Positions 1 to 14,000 of a stretch of 64,000 nucleotides of DNA are shown piece by piece. The notes beneath the pieces are model-generated. The model made no database searches, had not been told where the DNA came from, and saw only the letters and a program-made list of their open reading frames with translations. Origin of the DNA: Adineta vaga (taxonomy: Eukaryota > Rotifera); assembly GCA_021613535.1 (NCBI GenBank), contig CP075496.1, positions 12,276,001 through 12,340,000 on the forward strand, read 5' to 3'. The first letter of the stretch is position 1. Every line of letters begins with the position of its first letter. A program made the position numbers and the translations under genes.

Positions 1-2382
1 TACACTTCATTTAAGTGTTGTGCAACAAATTGCTCCATATTTCCGTTTAAATACACGTGCACGACAAGAAGAATTCGCAAGATACTTATTTTCAACAATG
101 ACGAATACATCAACAAAGTAAAATACCATTTTTGAAGGTTCTCGTCTGTACTTTCGTTTTCTTTCTAGTACGAATGAAGAAAATGCTGGTCAAACTTCAA
201 CAACATCGACGAATGATTTAACACCAGTATTTCAATTTATTGATTCGATTTCAAAAGATTTATTGAATGATATTCCAATGTTAAAATATGATTTATATTT
301 ACAATTACTTCGTTTATCTGCACATCAACGACGAACTGATCTAACTACTCGATTAGCTGAACAATGTATTCAAGAAGATATTAAACTAGGTGGTTCAATG
401 AATGAAATTGATCTATCAACTGGCTATGCATTACCACGTGATGTAGTTGAACAATTAGCACGTTATAAACCAGGTGAATTATCGTGGAAAGAAAAATTAT
501 CAACGATCGATTTACAAAAAACAACTCTTCCAACTTTAGAACAAATTTATCAAGAAGCTAAACAAGATGGAAGATATCCATTTGATTTACAACAACGTTT
601 ATTAAATGTTTATATTAAAAAGAAATCAACTGAGCAAGCATTTGCAATCTTACATGAAATAAATTCCAATCGACAAAAGGTTCGTAGACTTATATTGAAA
701 TCTGTGCAACTCAAGAAGTTAATAATCAATACTTAAGACAGAATAACAGAAGATGTTTTTTCTGTTTAGATCGAATCACCAATTCTTCATCGTTTATTTA
801 ATCTTGTTACAGTGAAAATGGAAGATCAAAATGATACAACAAAAGCAGATCATCAGAATAATTTGAAATATCTATGTGATCTCTATGATAAATCCTATGG
901 GCTTGCTAATTTACCAACAGAATTAACATTTCGTTTAGCACATATGTCTCTTCTCAGTGGTGATCAAGAGAATGCAATCAAAATCGTTTCAAATAAAATC
1001 AATACAGATTTAAATGATGAAATTTTACATTATTTAGTCCAATTTCTTCAACTAAATTCATCTGTATTGACCAGTGATGGTTTAATATCAATCGGAAACT
1101 TATTTCTTAATTTCCGTATTAACGAATCAGTACGAAAATTTTGGAATTTATTTTTCGATATTCTTTTGGAAAAAACAAGTCCACAAGATGTCGTACAATA
1201 TTATTCGGATGCAATAAGAGAAAATAGCAACGTTCCTTATCTTCATCTCTTCGAAGTAATTAGTAATCATGTGTCAAGTAAAGAATAACAAAACAAAAAA
1301 TCTATTTTTATCTTTTAGTTATTGATCTCGAAAGATGAATTGAATCGTTTACAAGATATTGTTGATATAGCAATATTACAACATGGAGCACGAAATGTTT
1401 TACATGATCTTGGATTTAGTTTGATTCAAAGTGGTAAAATAAAACAAGCGGAAAAGATTTTTCAAACACCATGGTTGAAAGCAAGAAATGATCGTATTAA
1501 TTTACATTCGTTATTTTTTTCTGGTAATTAGAAAATCAAATCAAATAGAAGTCATTTATTTCTTATTAAACGTATATTGTTTTACAATTCTAGATTCAAA
1601 TAATCTCGATGCATTGATTAATGCCATTAAATTAACACGAAGTTTACCTGAAGTTGATCAAAACAATTATTTGCATCAGCAATTCGGTAAGGAAGAAAAC
1701 GACGAAAATTTTGATAAACGAAGAAAATGATTTCGTCTTCTGAATTTCAGTGTGGCTGTACGTCTCGATAGATCAGATGTCATCGATTGGATATGTAAAG
1801 AAATACAAGAAAATCAAGTTCAACTTGATATTCGAATTAAAAAGTATGTTCAATCAAAGCTATAAGAAAACTATGTAGAGAAACTTTTATGATCACACAA
1901 CACATACTATAGAATTTAATAGGACATAATTCACTTGCTATCTCTCTGTCAAAACAAATCTTGTTTGACATTTCATGCGCCACAACAGAAATGATATTCT
2001 CAGGTATAAACTTTATATATTCTCGATAATCCTCGATGATATTTATAAGCATAGAGTGCAAAGAAGGATTAGATTTTTTAAGATGATGTTTTATACTATT
2101 TATCTATGATGAATAGTTCGTTTTGACACTATAAACAATTCTATATTTACGTGTCTTTTTGATAATAAATTAAATTCTTTAGATTTCTCAATGCTCATCT
2201 ACTATCAAAAGGTCTTGATCCATTAAATATCGAAGCTCAAGAACATCGACAAAGAAATGATGAAAATCTCGCTGCTTTCGATGATACTGGTAGAAATATT
2301 GAATTATTGAAATAATTTCAATTTCTTATTTTTATTTTTAGCATCCGTCCAAGAACAGCCCAAGATGAGTGTGCGAAATTAG
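1..2382 (+). CDS. LRPPRC: LRPPRC-like pentatricopeptide-repeat protein, 3' part (partial)
   Basis: The 5' end lies outside the window. Exons as I read them: <1-117, 169-679, 770-about 1270, 1319-1523, 1594-1686, 1751-1842, 2183-2289, 2342-2382 (stop TAG 2380-2382). The product is made of helical-hairpin repeats of PPR type, for example the block around 1380-1520 (IKQAEKIFQTPWLKAR) followed by LDALINAIKLTRSLPE and IQENQVQLDIRIK. Order and spacing of these blocks resemble the C-terminal half of vertebrate LRPPRC, a mitochondrial mRNA-binding protein that acts with SLIRP to stabilise and polyadenylate mitochondrial transcripts. Two weak points: the donor closing exon 3 is poor (GTGTCA), and exons 1594-1686 and 1751-1842 do not join in frame (one base missing). 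Another animal PPR protein is possible, but LRPPRC fits best. Confidence 0.68.
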
Positions 2383-2745
2383 ACATGAACAGTTTGTTAG
2401 GTTAATTTCTTTTGTCCCTCTCCGGTTTTTGTTTTGTTTTTTTTGTTTAATTGTGTTAAAATTTCTTTTTGTTTGTTCCGTTTTGTTTTCCTGTCGGTCA
2501 TAAAACATCCAGCATACTCAAAAATCAACATACACCTGTATCAATCATGAAAAATTTACAATGAGATCAACTGATAAGTTTTCAGCATTAAGAAAAAAAT
2601 CCGGATTTATATTTGAGTCAGGATAATGTGCTTTTTTTTCTCCTTATTTTATGACCTTTGATATTTTATGATGAAAATAAAACCCATCCATGGTACAATA
2701 AAAGCATACAGACAGCTACAGAAAGTTTTAGAGTTATAAATAAAA
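2383..2745. other. Intergenic spacer
   Basis: Between the stop of the LRPPRC-like gene and the start of the glucosidase gene. It holds a T-rich stretch (about 2408-2480) and AATAAA-like words near 2675 and 2695. No ORF or RNA gene seen. It must contain the 3' end of the first gene and the promoter of the second. Confidence 0.6.
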
Positions 2746-5530
2746 ATGAATATATTTATCTACTTCTTGTTTGTATTTTTACAAATATATCTAGTTCAAG
2801 TACGAGCAGATCAGTGTGAATTAATATCAAATGATGATGATGTTCAATTAACAACAAATATATTTCTTCAATCACGACGATTCTGTAATTCAGCTCATTT
2901 TCCAGAAGAAAATACACGACAAGTATTTATATCCGGTCGTCTGGTAGATTATACAACACGTTGCGAACGCAGTATATCAAAAGCTGATATTGAAATTATC
3001 CATATACAATCAGGTTATCTTCCAATTTGTCGTGAACTTCATCATACAAATTCACGGGGCTACTATAGTTTATCAACTTTAGTTACGATACCATTATCGG
3101 GACAACTTTTCTTACGTGTTACATCACCTGGTTATGAAACTATTTTGAGAAAAATTACTATACCATCATCACAAAAGAAACAGAAGAATATTTTTCTCAA
3201 ATTTCAATTAGTAATGACACTTAGTCCTGTACGAGTTGAACAGCAAAAGGAGCAGCGAATGGATTCAATTGTTGATACTTTGATGTCTCAGATGACATTG
3301 GAAGAAAAAATTGGTCAATTAAATCTTGTAACAGTTGGTTTTGATGTAACTGGTCCAATTGTTAGTGAAAATGTTGATGAAAATATTCGCAAAGGTCGTA
3401 TTGGTGGTGTATTTAACACATTTACACCAAAAGCTGTTCGTGGATTACAAGAGCTTGCTATAAATCATACACGTTTGAAAATTCCACTCATTTTTGGTTA
3501 TGATGTTATTCATGGTCATCGAACAATCTTTCCCATTTCATTAGGCATGAGTACAACATGGGATATGGCATTAATTGAAACGAGTGCTCGTATTGCTGCT
3601 CAAGAAGCTACAGCAGATGCTCTGAATTGGGTATTTTCACCTATGGTTGATATAGCACGTGATCCACGTTGGGGTCGAATATCTGAAGGAGCAGGTGAAG
3701 ATTCTTGGCTTGGTAGTCAAATAGCAGCTGCTATGGTACGTGGATATCAAGGATCAGATTTAACACGATCGAATACAGTAATGGCATGTCTTAAACATTT
3801 CGGTTTATATGGCGGGGCCGAAGGAGGACGTGATTATAATACGGTTGACATGAGCCGTATAACAATGTATCAAAGTTTCCTACCACCTTATCATGCAGCT
3901 GTTGAGGCAGGTGTTGGTAGTGTTATGACATCATTTAATGAAATTGATAGTATTCCAGCATCAGCAAATCGATGGTTATTACAGGATTTATTACGCGAAC
4001 AATGGAAATTTAATGGATTTGTTGTTACTGATTATACTGCAATTAATGAAATGACTGAACATGGTATTGGTGATTTACAAGAAGTAAGTGCACGTGCATT
4101 GAATGCTGGTGTTGATATGGATATGGTTGGTGAAGGATTTCTTACTACATTACAAAAATCTTTACAAGACGGAAAAGTAATTGAATCAACAATAAATCAA
4201 GCATGTCGTCGAATTCTTGAAGCAAAATATAAATTAGGTTTATTTGATGATCCATATCGTTATTGTGATGAATCACGACCAGAAACTGATATCTTTACGA
4301 ATGAAAATCGTTTAGCTGCAAGAGATTTTGCTCGTCGTTCGTTTATTCTCCTTAAAACAGATCGACGAACATTACCATTAGCAAGATCCAATTCAATAAT
4401 TGCTCTCATCGGTCCATTAGCAAATGATCGTCGGAATCTAATCGGTAGTTGGAGTGCAGCTGGTGATTGGCGTCAAAGTGTGAGTGTACGTGAAGGTATC
4501 ATGAAACTTGTTGGAAATCAAACACAAGTTTTATATGCTAAAGGTTCGAATATTATTGAAGATCCATATATATTACAACAATTAAATGCACACGGTGGTG
4601 AAATTGAAATAGATCAACAATCTTCTCAACAATTGATTGATGAAGCAGTCGATATAGCGAAAAAATCTGATGTTGTTGTTGCTGTTGTCGGTGAATCACA
4701 AGGTATGACAGGTGAAGCAGCTAGTCGAGCTGATATTGGCTTACCTGAATGTCAAAAACGTTTACTTCAAGCATTATTTGATACGGGTAAACCTGTTGTT
4801 ATTGTACTAATGAATGGTCGACCAATGACATTAACATGGGAACATCAATATGCAGCAGCAATTCTAGAAACATGGTTTGCTGGTACTGAGGCTGGTAATG
4901 CCATTGCTGAAGTATTGTTCGGTTTTTATAATCCAGCTGGTAAACTTACTACCACATTTCCACGTCATGTTGGTCAAATTCCATTGTATTACAACAGTAA
5001 AAACACAGGACGACCATTTAATGCTACTCAATTTACAGAAAAATATAAAGTAAACGATGAAAAGCGAAAACATACAATTTTATTTTCTACTTCAAACTTT
5101 TTCTCTTTAGAGTCGTTATTTAGATGTGCCAAATGATCCTTTATATCCATTTGGTTATGGTCTTAGTTATACCACATTTGAATTTGGACAAATATCTGGT
5201 GATAAATCAGAACTTCGTGGTGATTCGGATCGTTTAACAGTTCGTGTTCCTATTCGTAATACTGGTGCTTATGGTGGTGAAGAAGTTATTCAATTATATA
5301 TTAGTGATCCAGCCGCAAGTGTCACTCGAGCTGTACGTGAATTAAAGAATTTCAAAAAGATTTTTCTTCGTGCACAACAAAGTGAAGAAGTTACATTCGT
5401 AATAACAACCAATGACTTGAAATTCTATAATACTAATCTTGATTATGTATGGGAAGAAGGAGACTTTATAATTCATGTTGGTCCTGATTCGGTTAATACT
5501 CAATCAGTACGAGTTAAATGGCTCAAATAA
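2746..5530 (+). CDS. Secreted GH3 beta-glucosidase (BglX type)
   Basis: Exons 2746-5049 and 5111-5530, joined in phase 0, encode 907 aa. The 61-bp intron falls where the conserved KYKSRYLDVPND / PLYPFGYGLSYTTF segment is rebuilt by splicing, so the splice is well supported. Residues 1-22 form a signal peptide. Residues about 50-150 are an extra beta-sandwich-like region (ISGRLVDYTTRCERSISKAD ... GYYSLSTL ... LRVTSPGYET), similar to a carboxypeptidase regulatory/intradiol-type fold. The GH3 TIM barrel follows, with nucleophile Asp429 in VVTDYTAI, then the second domain with Glu650/Glu657 in GESQGMTGEAASR as acid/base candidates, and a C-terminal FnIII-like domain. It should release glucose from beta-glucosides or cello-oligosaccharides outside the cell. 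The closest architecture I know is bacterial periplasmic BglX, so horizontal origin is likely (inference). A polyadenylation word AATAAA lies near 5541. Confidence 0.93.
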
Positions 5531-7600
5531 CATTCGAGTATTAATAAAAGCAAACTTTCTTTTCTTAAAATTATTTTATTTTAAAGAACAAATAAATTTT
5601 AGTATACTTGTGTGTGAATCTAAACTCAGGTGTTTCCATGTAGATCTTCTGTCTAATCTTTATGGAACTAATTACTTGAATTTTAGTATGAACTATTACC
5701 ATAAATACTGTCAATTGAACAGTTGATTATATATTGATGAAAAAAACGTTAATCTATGCGTTGCCTAAATCAAACGCAACGATTAAATATAATCAGACGT
5801 TTATTGTTCTCTTTCATCATAAATTTTTCATGACATTGTATTGCCTTCTTTTATGCATTACGTGAAGAAAAATCAAAATTTCAAATTATTAACACTGTCA
5901 TTACAATATAATTAGAGCAACCATGAAAGTCTTAGATAGTTTGATTAACAACTTAGATGACATTTCTGTAAGCTATTGTACATTCGTTCCATACTATAAG
6001 TTTACACAAGAGTAAATGTACCGTTTGAAACATCACGTAAAAATATTTCTTCGATTTTGTTGTTTGCAAAATTTAATATAGCATTGTAAGCAGTTCTCTG
6101 ATTAGTCACCAGCTGTGGCTTGTGTGCTGACACAAACTTATTCATTTGGTTCGTATCATAAATTATTTTATTCTTTAACTCAATAATACTAGGTCTTTAA
6201 ATATTTCATATAAGATAAGAACAAATGGTACGGTACGTGTATATGAGAGAATAAAAACAAGAAGCAAAAAACAAAGAAATGTATTCCTGATAAAAAACAT
6301 TCATAGGAATATAACGTGTTTTGTTGTGGATTCTTCTGCTCATTCTAGCACATAGTTTTCTCTAAGAAATGAAGAGATTAATGTCTGATTGAACGTGTTA
6401 AATGGATGAATTAGATTTATCTCAAGATCTTGTTTTCATTTTCATTTTCTTAGTAAAACTTCTATTGTCCCAAGTTTAAAAAACGTGAAATTCTATGATA
6501 CATCATCCTTAAACTAAGCTTCTAATGAAAAATGTTGTCGTCGATGATTTATAAAATAATTAAAATGATCATTTTCTAAATGAATTATTCAATAAACGAT
6601 TATAGAATTTACTTTATACTTTATGAATTGTAAAATAAGAAAACATTCAGTCTTTAATTGAAAATTGAACCAACATATTTTTGATATTTTCTTTATTCAT
6701 CAAAGATAATAAAGACTACTTGTAGAACAATTATTTACATTTACGAAATGATTATTTCAGTTTGTATAACATGGTCTGTTATCAACTTTCCTAGCCGTTA
6801 TAATTTGGTCAGTTGAAATCTATTAAATGACATTGATTGTTCTGCATATACGCATACATGATGGATGCTTTCGTAAGCATTCTAATCATTCTCTCATGCC
6901 GTGCGTTTGTCTCACATTTGTTATTATTTCAAACAGCTTTTTTCTTCTTCTAACATAGTGAAGTGCTTGTGTATAATATTGTATATTTTTAAATGTGATG
7001 AGTATGGCAAAAATCAACATTCTCTTTCAGAAGTTCATTTATTCATTTTATTTCTCCATTGACTCGTCTGAATGATTGATAGATTGATTGTTCATTGTTT
7101 GGCCTTGAAAATCTTTCGACATTTTCTTTTCTTTATACTTTATTTTAATTATTTATTCGATTTATCTTTTTCATCAACGTTTTAAATTTCTTCAAATATA
7201 TTTAATTCAAAAGATTGTCCCACCCTTTCTTCTTCTTCTTGACATGCATGTAGATATATGTATGTGCACATATGAAAGGGTCACTTGACAAGCTTCTCTA
7301 ATCGGATATTATTTCATTTTTTATATTCTTTTACTTTTGTACTAGTTATTCAATAAATTTAACAATATACATTGCTAAAATCAATAGAATAAATGATAAA
7401 AACTTGGCATTGAACATTTTCGTTTCTTTATTAAGCGTAGTGTATTCATATATAGATATGTAGATATATTTATATGCATATGTATGTCATACACGGTTGA
7501 TTTTTCTTCTTTTTTCTTAAACTATAACGATTGATTGACGAAAGAAATAAAGAAAGAGAAGTATAGGTAATTTGCTACACGAATCAAACTTCAATTGTTC

Positions 7601-7650
7601 GGCTATATAACGTGGCCAATCGACGTATATAAACGTCGTAAATTATAGCC
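7601..7650. repeat. Nested palindrome in the SIX3/6 upstream desert
   Basis: GGCTATA (7601-7607) pairs with TATAGCC (7644-7650), and inside it CGACGT (7621-7626) pairs with ACGTCG (7633-7638). The block also contains CCAAT (7616-7620) and a TATATAAA word (7626-7633). It could be a promoter-like site, a protein-binding dyad or a small structured RNA; the sequence alone does not decide. Confidence 0.4.
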
Positions 7651-8999
7651 TATGAGACGAAAGAAGAGAAAGGTGATTGTCGAGAGATAACATACACGCA
7701 CTTATAATGTAAACGTCAGTATATGTGTGTATGTAATTAGTGCATAGATGAATATAGACATACACTAATAATTTGCATCAATATATTTAAGCATGAGACA
7801 CACTTGACTTGAAAAATGAAGAAGAAGCAAAGGTTTTTTTCATGTCATATGTCTTTCACATTTTCTCAAAATGAAGCAGATAATATTTGTTTATGGGAAA
7901 GAAAGCGTTTTGTTTGTCTACACTTTCACGAATAACTACCAGTGAGATGAATTCTGTTAACTGCAGACAAGAAATATCAAAAGGCTATTCGATACTTCTT
8001 TCTTTCATTTTTTCTTCATATTTTATTCTTTTTTTTTCTCTATTTCTTTTATTGTTTGTATGAAAGAAACCTTTCTTATGCTCACTTATTCTTCTATTCA
8101 AATCTGGAATGTCACTTTTGTTGAGAATTATTCAAAACTAAAAGAGCAAAGATTGAATGTTTACTTGACAGATGACATTGTCCGTTTCTTTTTCTTTTTC
8201 TTTTTCTTCTGTTCTCTCCTTCTTTATGTCTGCTAGAACTAATTGTCTTAATTCATAATTTACTCGCATAAATGTAGATTTGATGTCGGTTCAATATGTA
8301 TATTGACGAAACAAACACAACACTTGATTTATTTGTTAAACGTTTTTTTTATGCTGATAGGAAAAAGAGACAATAAAAGGTACCGCTTGATAGTTTTTAT
8401 GAAATATTTAATGAGTAAATTGTCATTCAGCAGACTACATGGTAATGATTCAATCAAGTAGAGAGCAATGAATTTGTCTAATAAATAATATGATTATCAG
8501 ACGAAAAAAAAGGATTGTTATTAACAAGAAAAATGTATACTGGCAAGTGTCAAAGTCAAACTCGACAAAGATGTGAATATAAAGTGAGGTGCGAAGACAA
8601 CTTGCTGTGATGCCCGGTTAATGGGACTAATTTGAAAGAGAGCTCTTCTTAGTCAGCATGATTCTCTCATTCAGCCTTCACGCACGATTCTGTATATTAT
8701 TATTATTATAGAAATTTTGTTAGCAGAAGTTGTGATACTTTGCTTATGTTTCTTTGTCATCATCTCTCCAATATAGCCTGTTGCCTTTCATTCACATGTC
8801 GATTATTATATAGAAGGGTAAAGAGATCTGTAACTTCTCATATTCCGCCTTTCTTTCTGTAGTATGTATTTCTTGCTTTTCTTTACCCTCGTCAACTTCT
8901 TTCTCATTGGTGGAGTCGTTCATCCTATCGTGCCACCAATCATGACCATTCTAATTATCCATTCCGTTCGACGACAAGAACGATGACGTTGAGTGGAAG

Positions 9000-9590
9000 A
9001 GAAATATAGAGAAAGAGAAAAGAAAGAAGTATTGATTCGTACCTTAATTAATCTTTTCTGTTCTGATCCAGAGTGTTAGTAACAGTAGTAAGGTTTTGAG
9101 TACGAAGAAAAAGAGAGAGATTGGTAATCGAGCACCAATAGCAACCGAGAGACAGAGAGAACGAGAGAAGAAGAGAATCGTTCGCGTCTCGTGTATGCGT
9201 TTATTAGGCGATGGCTGTCTTACAGCTATTATAAAGCAAACGCAAATGTAGAGAAGAGAAAAGAAAACAGTATGATAAAAAGAAAATGATACTGAAACTC
9301 AATTCGACGACGAACGAGAATGAGACGAAGAAGGAGAAAAAAATGAGAGAAAGAGAGAAGCGAGAAAGAACAACATTAAGACATAGAGACACTCTACCCA
9401 CCACCGAGAAAATGATATACATCCAACCTGCGCGCGAGCCCGAAAAAAAGAGAAGAAGTGAGAGAGAGAAAAAAAATATATATATATATATATATATTCA
9501 CTACCTCTCTCAACACTTAACGGTACATTGCGTTAAAAAGCAACGAAGAGAAATAGAGAGAGAGAGAGAGAAAGAGAAATAATACAAAGA
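9000..9590 (+). repeat. Purine-rich GA/AG tract region with TA microsatellite
   Basis: Nearly 600 bases in which the + strand is dominated by A and G (AGAGAGAG, GAAGAAG, GAGAAAG units), interrupted by (TA)n at 9477-9496. It lies just upstream of the SIX3/6 coding exons and resembles GAGA-type promoter-proximal sequence. It shows no believable coding frame. Confidence 0.55.
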
Positions 9591-9896
9591 ACTATCGAAA
9601 CACATACGACAAGTGATACCGACAGTCGATAATCCTTTCTTTTTCTCTATCGTATTCTAATGCTCGATTGACTTTGGACAAAACAAGACAATTAATAAAA
9701 CACATCTGACAGGTTTGTTTCGATCAGTTCTAATTGATCAATTGAAATCAATAGACAATAGCATCACTTTATAATACGATAAACAACATCGAATAATTTT
9801 AGTTTTTTTTCATTTATTTATAGAAAACCTATTCATTTGTTTTATTAAACCACATATAAATCGTCAAAACGTTATCACTCAAGACTCTTCTACCAG

Positions 9897-11051
<1,155 letters not shown>

Positions 11052-14000
11052 AGAGCAAAACGAAATAAAAACATGCACACATATACAAAAAAAATTCGTC
11101 TCCCGGTGCTCTCTCGGTAAGGGAGACTCTTATTGTATCTATAAATATTTTCTTTCTCTTTTCTTTTTGTTCAGTGATTTTTTTTCCTTCTTTTTTTCTT
11201 CATCGTTTTTTGCTGTTGTTATTTGCTATTCTAATACTATTACTATAACTATTTCACCTAGCTTTTCTCTTTTTTCTTTGTCGCTTTGATTCAGATGTTT
11301 CATTTTGTTCTCTTCTTCTTTTTTCGCGTTTATGAACAACAATTTATCGAATCACCAAAAAAATAAAACATATATATCAATTATGAGAAAAGAAAGCCTA
11401 TGGATAGATACAATGGCCGTGTAATTGACAAATGTTTCATTGCTCTCGTATGCCAGTTGATAAACACATCAACGTTTGTTTTTACTAGATCGTCTCTCTA
11501 ATCGTTTGAGCGAGCGTATGCGGCTCCGTTCGCTTTCTCTTGTAATTATCCGATTCGCACGGATAAACATGCCGTTAGCCAGAGAGACGAACAGACGATT
11601 TACTTATCTATCTTTTTTCTCTCTTTTTTTCTCCTCAGTCTAGTAACTTGTCGTTTCTTATACTTCTGCTCCTAATATATGTCATTGACATCTCTTTCTT
11701 CTATCTAAAGAAAGAAAGATATGGAGAGAAATTGGGATAATCATTATAATTGACGCTTGTCTTTTCCTATTGAACGAGAAAAAGAAAATAAAATTATTTA
11801 TACATTAATTTTTCATTAACAATCTCTTAATCGACAAATGAACATAGTTATTCATACTAGTTTAGTGTTATTGAAATCGATTTCTTTTTTTTTCTTTTTT
11901 GCGAAATCATCTATGTATATCTATACATGTGTAGTAGTGAATGATTGGTTGAAAAGAGAAAAGAAAAAGTTTAATCAGGCGGTAAATGCATCGAATCAGA
12001 TTGTTGAGATGGAGAAAGAGGCAGAAATCAATGATGGTGATATAGCGTGCAGTCAAGGAGAAGGCCGACACATTCATATTAATTGCAATAGTTCGTTATG
12101 TAAACGTTTTTTTTTACATGTTAAATGATTGAACAGATGATCAAGAGAACAGCTCACTGAAGGGTGCCAACTAAATTCGTTTTGATCTACAAATTTCAGA
12201 TTGTATTATCATTATGAGTTATTCTTGTTCAAAGTTTCATCGTTTATATCTCGTCTTTAACAAATTAATTATAAAGTTTTCTTTTCTATGTGAAAAAAAG
12301 ATGTACATTTCGATGTTTAATGATGATGTAACTCTTGTCATCATTATCAACACTATGACATTATCAATATATCTATCTTCCTATCTACGTATCACGCTTG
12401 TATGTGTCGATCACTTGTCACCTTGCCCATCTTTAACACAAAATCACAAGTTATATCTTCAGGGATGAAAAAACTTTGCTTTCTCGAACATTTTTTCAGT
12501 CATTCAACATACGCAGATTAAATTTATATGATTACTAATGAAAAGAGAAGGTTTGCCTTCGTATTACATTTGCTTATATCTAAAATCGAGAAATCAAAAC
12601 GAAGTAAAGATATCTTTGTATTCTAGCAATGAAGAAACTATATAATCGTCAATCGTTTTGATAATATAGATAAATGAACAAAAGAAGCATGCAATAATTT
12701 GTATATATAGTGTTCATGTTTCACATCCTCAGGGCGTGAGATGATAATGAAGATTGTTCTATTATTATGATTGTTGTTGTTGTTATTATTATTATTATTA
12801 TTATTCTTAAAGAATTAGAATGGCAACTGGTGAAAGATCTAGTAGAGAAACGAGAAAGAAAAATCTGACATAGATAATTATCCGGCATACATATATAGAT
12901 AGAAAGGACAAGTGGTAATGTCTGAACAACATAGAAGAGAGAGAGAAAGAAAGAAAGAAAGTCGTCAACTATCTAGCTAAAGCAAGAGTATGTGTCTGCT
13001 GAAGGCATTAATCTGTGGTGAATTTCCAAGTAATCGAATTGATTATAAATCAGTCGACGAGAAGGAGAACGATCTGCCGCTAGGCAGACAGAATGAAGAA
13101 TCAGATTTCATCAGATGCATGTGAGTGTCGATGTTGAGACGTTTATTTTTTTAGAACGCACGAGATTGCGGAAACTATTTCGATGTTATATTACGCTCTC
13201 GATCTTCAAGGCGGAGTAGAAGAAGAAGAAGAAAAGGAGAAACTCTAACTATCGGACAAGAAGAAAAGCGAAAGAAAAAATTAGGATGAATGATCCTATC
13301 GTCTTTTGATATGGATGATTAGCTACATAGGCGAATGCAAGACATAGATTCTCGTCATGTATGTGCGTCACTGGGTGTTAAATTGGGGCGCGTTGTCGTC
13401 GATAGAAGGAAATGGAAGATAATCTTGTTAGCTACATCGACCGATCATCATCACTACCATCATCATCATCATCATTATTATCATAGGCCATCAGTGTGAG
13501 ACGACAGTAGATAGAGAGAGAGACTGATTGATTTCCGTACCCAGATGTCCAGAAGAAAGAAAACGAAGATGACAATGAAAGTCTGTCCATCATAGCTAAT
13601 GTGACTTATTAATAATGTTTTATCTATAGTTTCAAGTTATATATTATTTTCAAATCGGATATTTCGAAGCCTTTCTTTGCCTATATTGATATACAATGAA
13701 ATCATTTGAACAAACATTAGTACAAGAGTCAGTTTTGATCATCGATCGATTGTATCCATTGAACAGCAGTTCTCCTCAGCATGAGCTTAAATAAATAGAC
13801 TAATCAATACTCATAACATCATCTGTTCCAATGTATGAATAAATGAATGAGTAAATTTGTCAGAACTCTTTCTAACACATACATGATCCAATATTATTTT
13901 TTCGAAATGTATTGATCTTTACAAAAGACTATTTATAAATTCTTCTTCTACTCATTGAACAGGTGTTAGAATGTATGCACTTATAATCAGTGATCATCAT

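Larger units (their letters stand above)
5531..9859. other. 4.3-kb gene desert upstream of SIX3/6
   Basis: No ORF with coding character, tRNA or rRNA seen. It is AT-rich with T/C and A/G tracts. A nested palindrome sits at 7601-7650, and the last 800 bases become strongly purine-rich on the + strand (AGAGAG runs about 9000-9580, a TA repeat at 9477-9496). Such long spacing is exceptional here, where neighbours are usually 0.1-1 kb apart, and probably holds 5' non-coding exons and enhancers of the homeobox gene (inference). Confidence 0.6.

Noticed and set aside
1837-2061. Minus-strand frame in the LRPPRC-like gene
   Set aside because: Lies inside the 340-bp intron 1843-2182 with no family likeness.
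9286-9582. Charged Lys/Glu/Arg-rich open frame upstream of SIX3/6
   Set aside because: It is the direct reading of GA/AG and AAG tracts; it includes a TA microsatellite and shows no domain. Not a believable protein.
11838-12468. Two short frames with hydrophobic starts in the downstream desert
   Set aside because: AT-rich chance frames; low-complexity residues, no conserved motif, no splice context.
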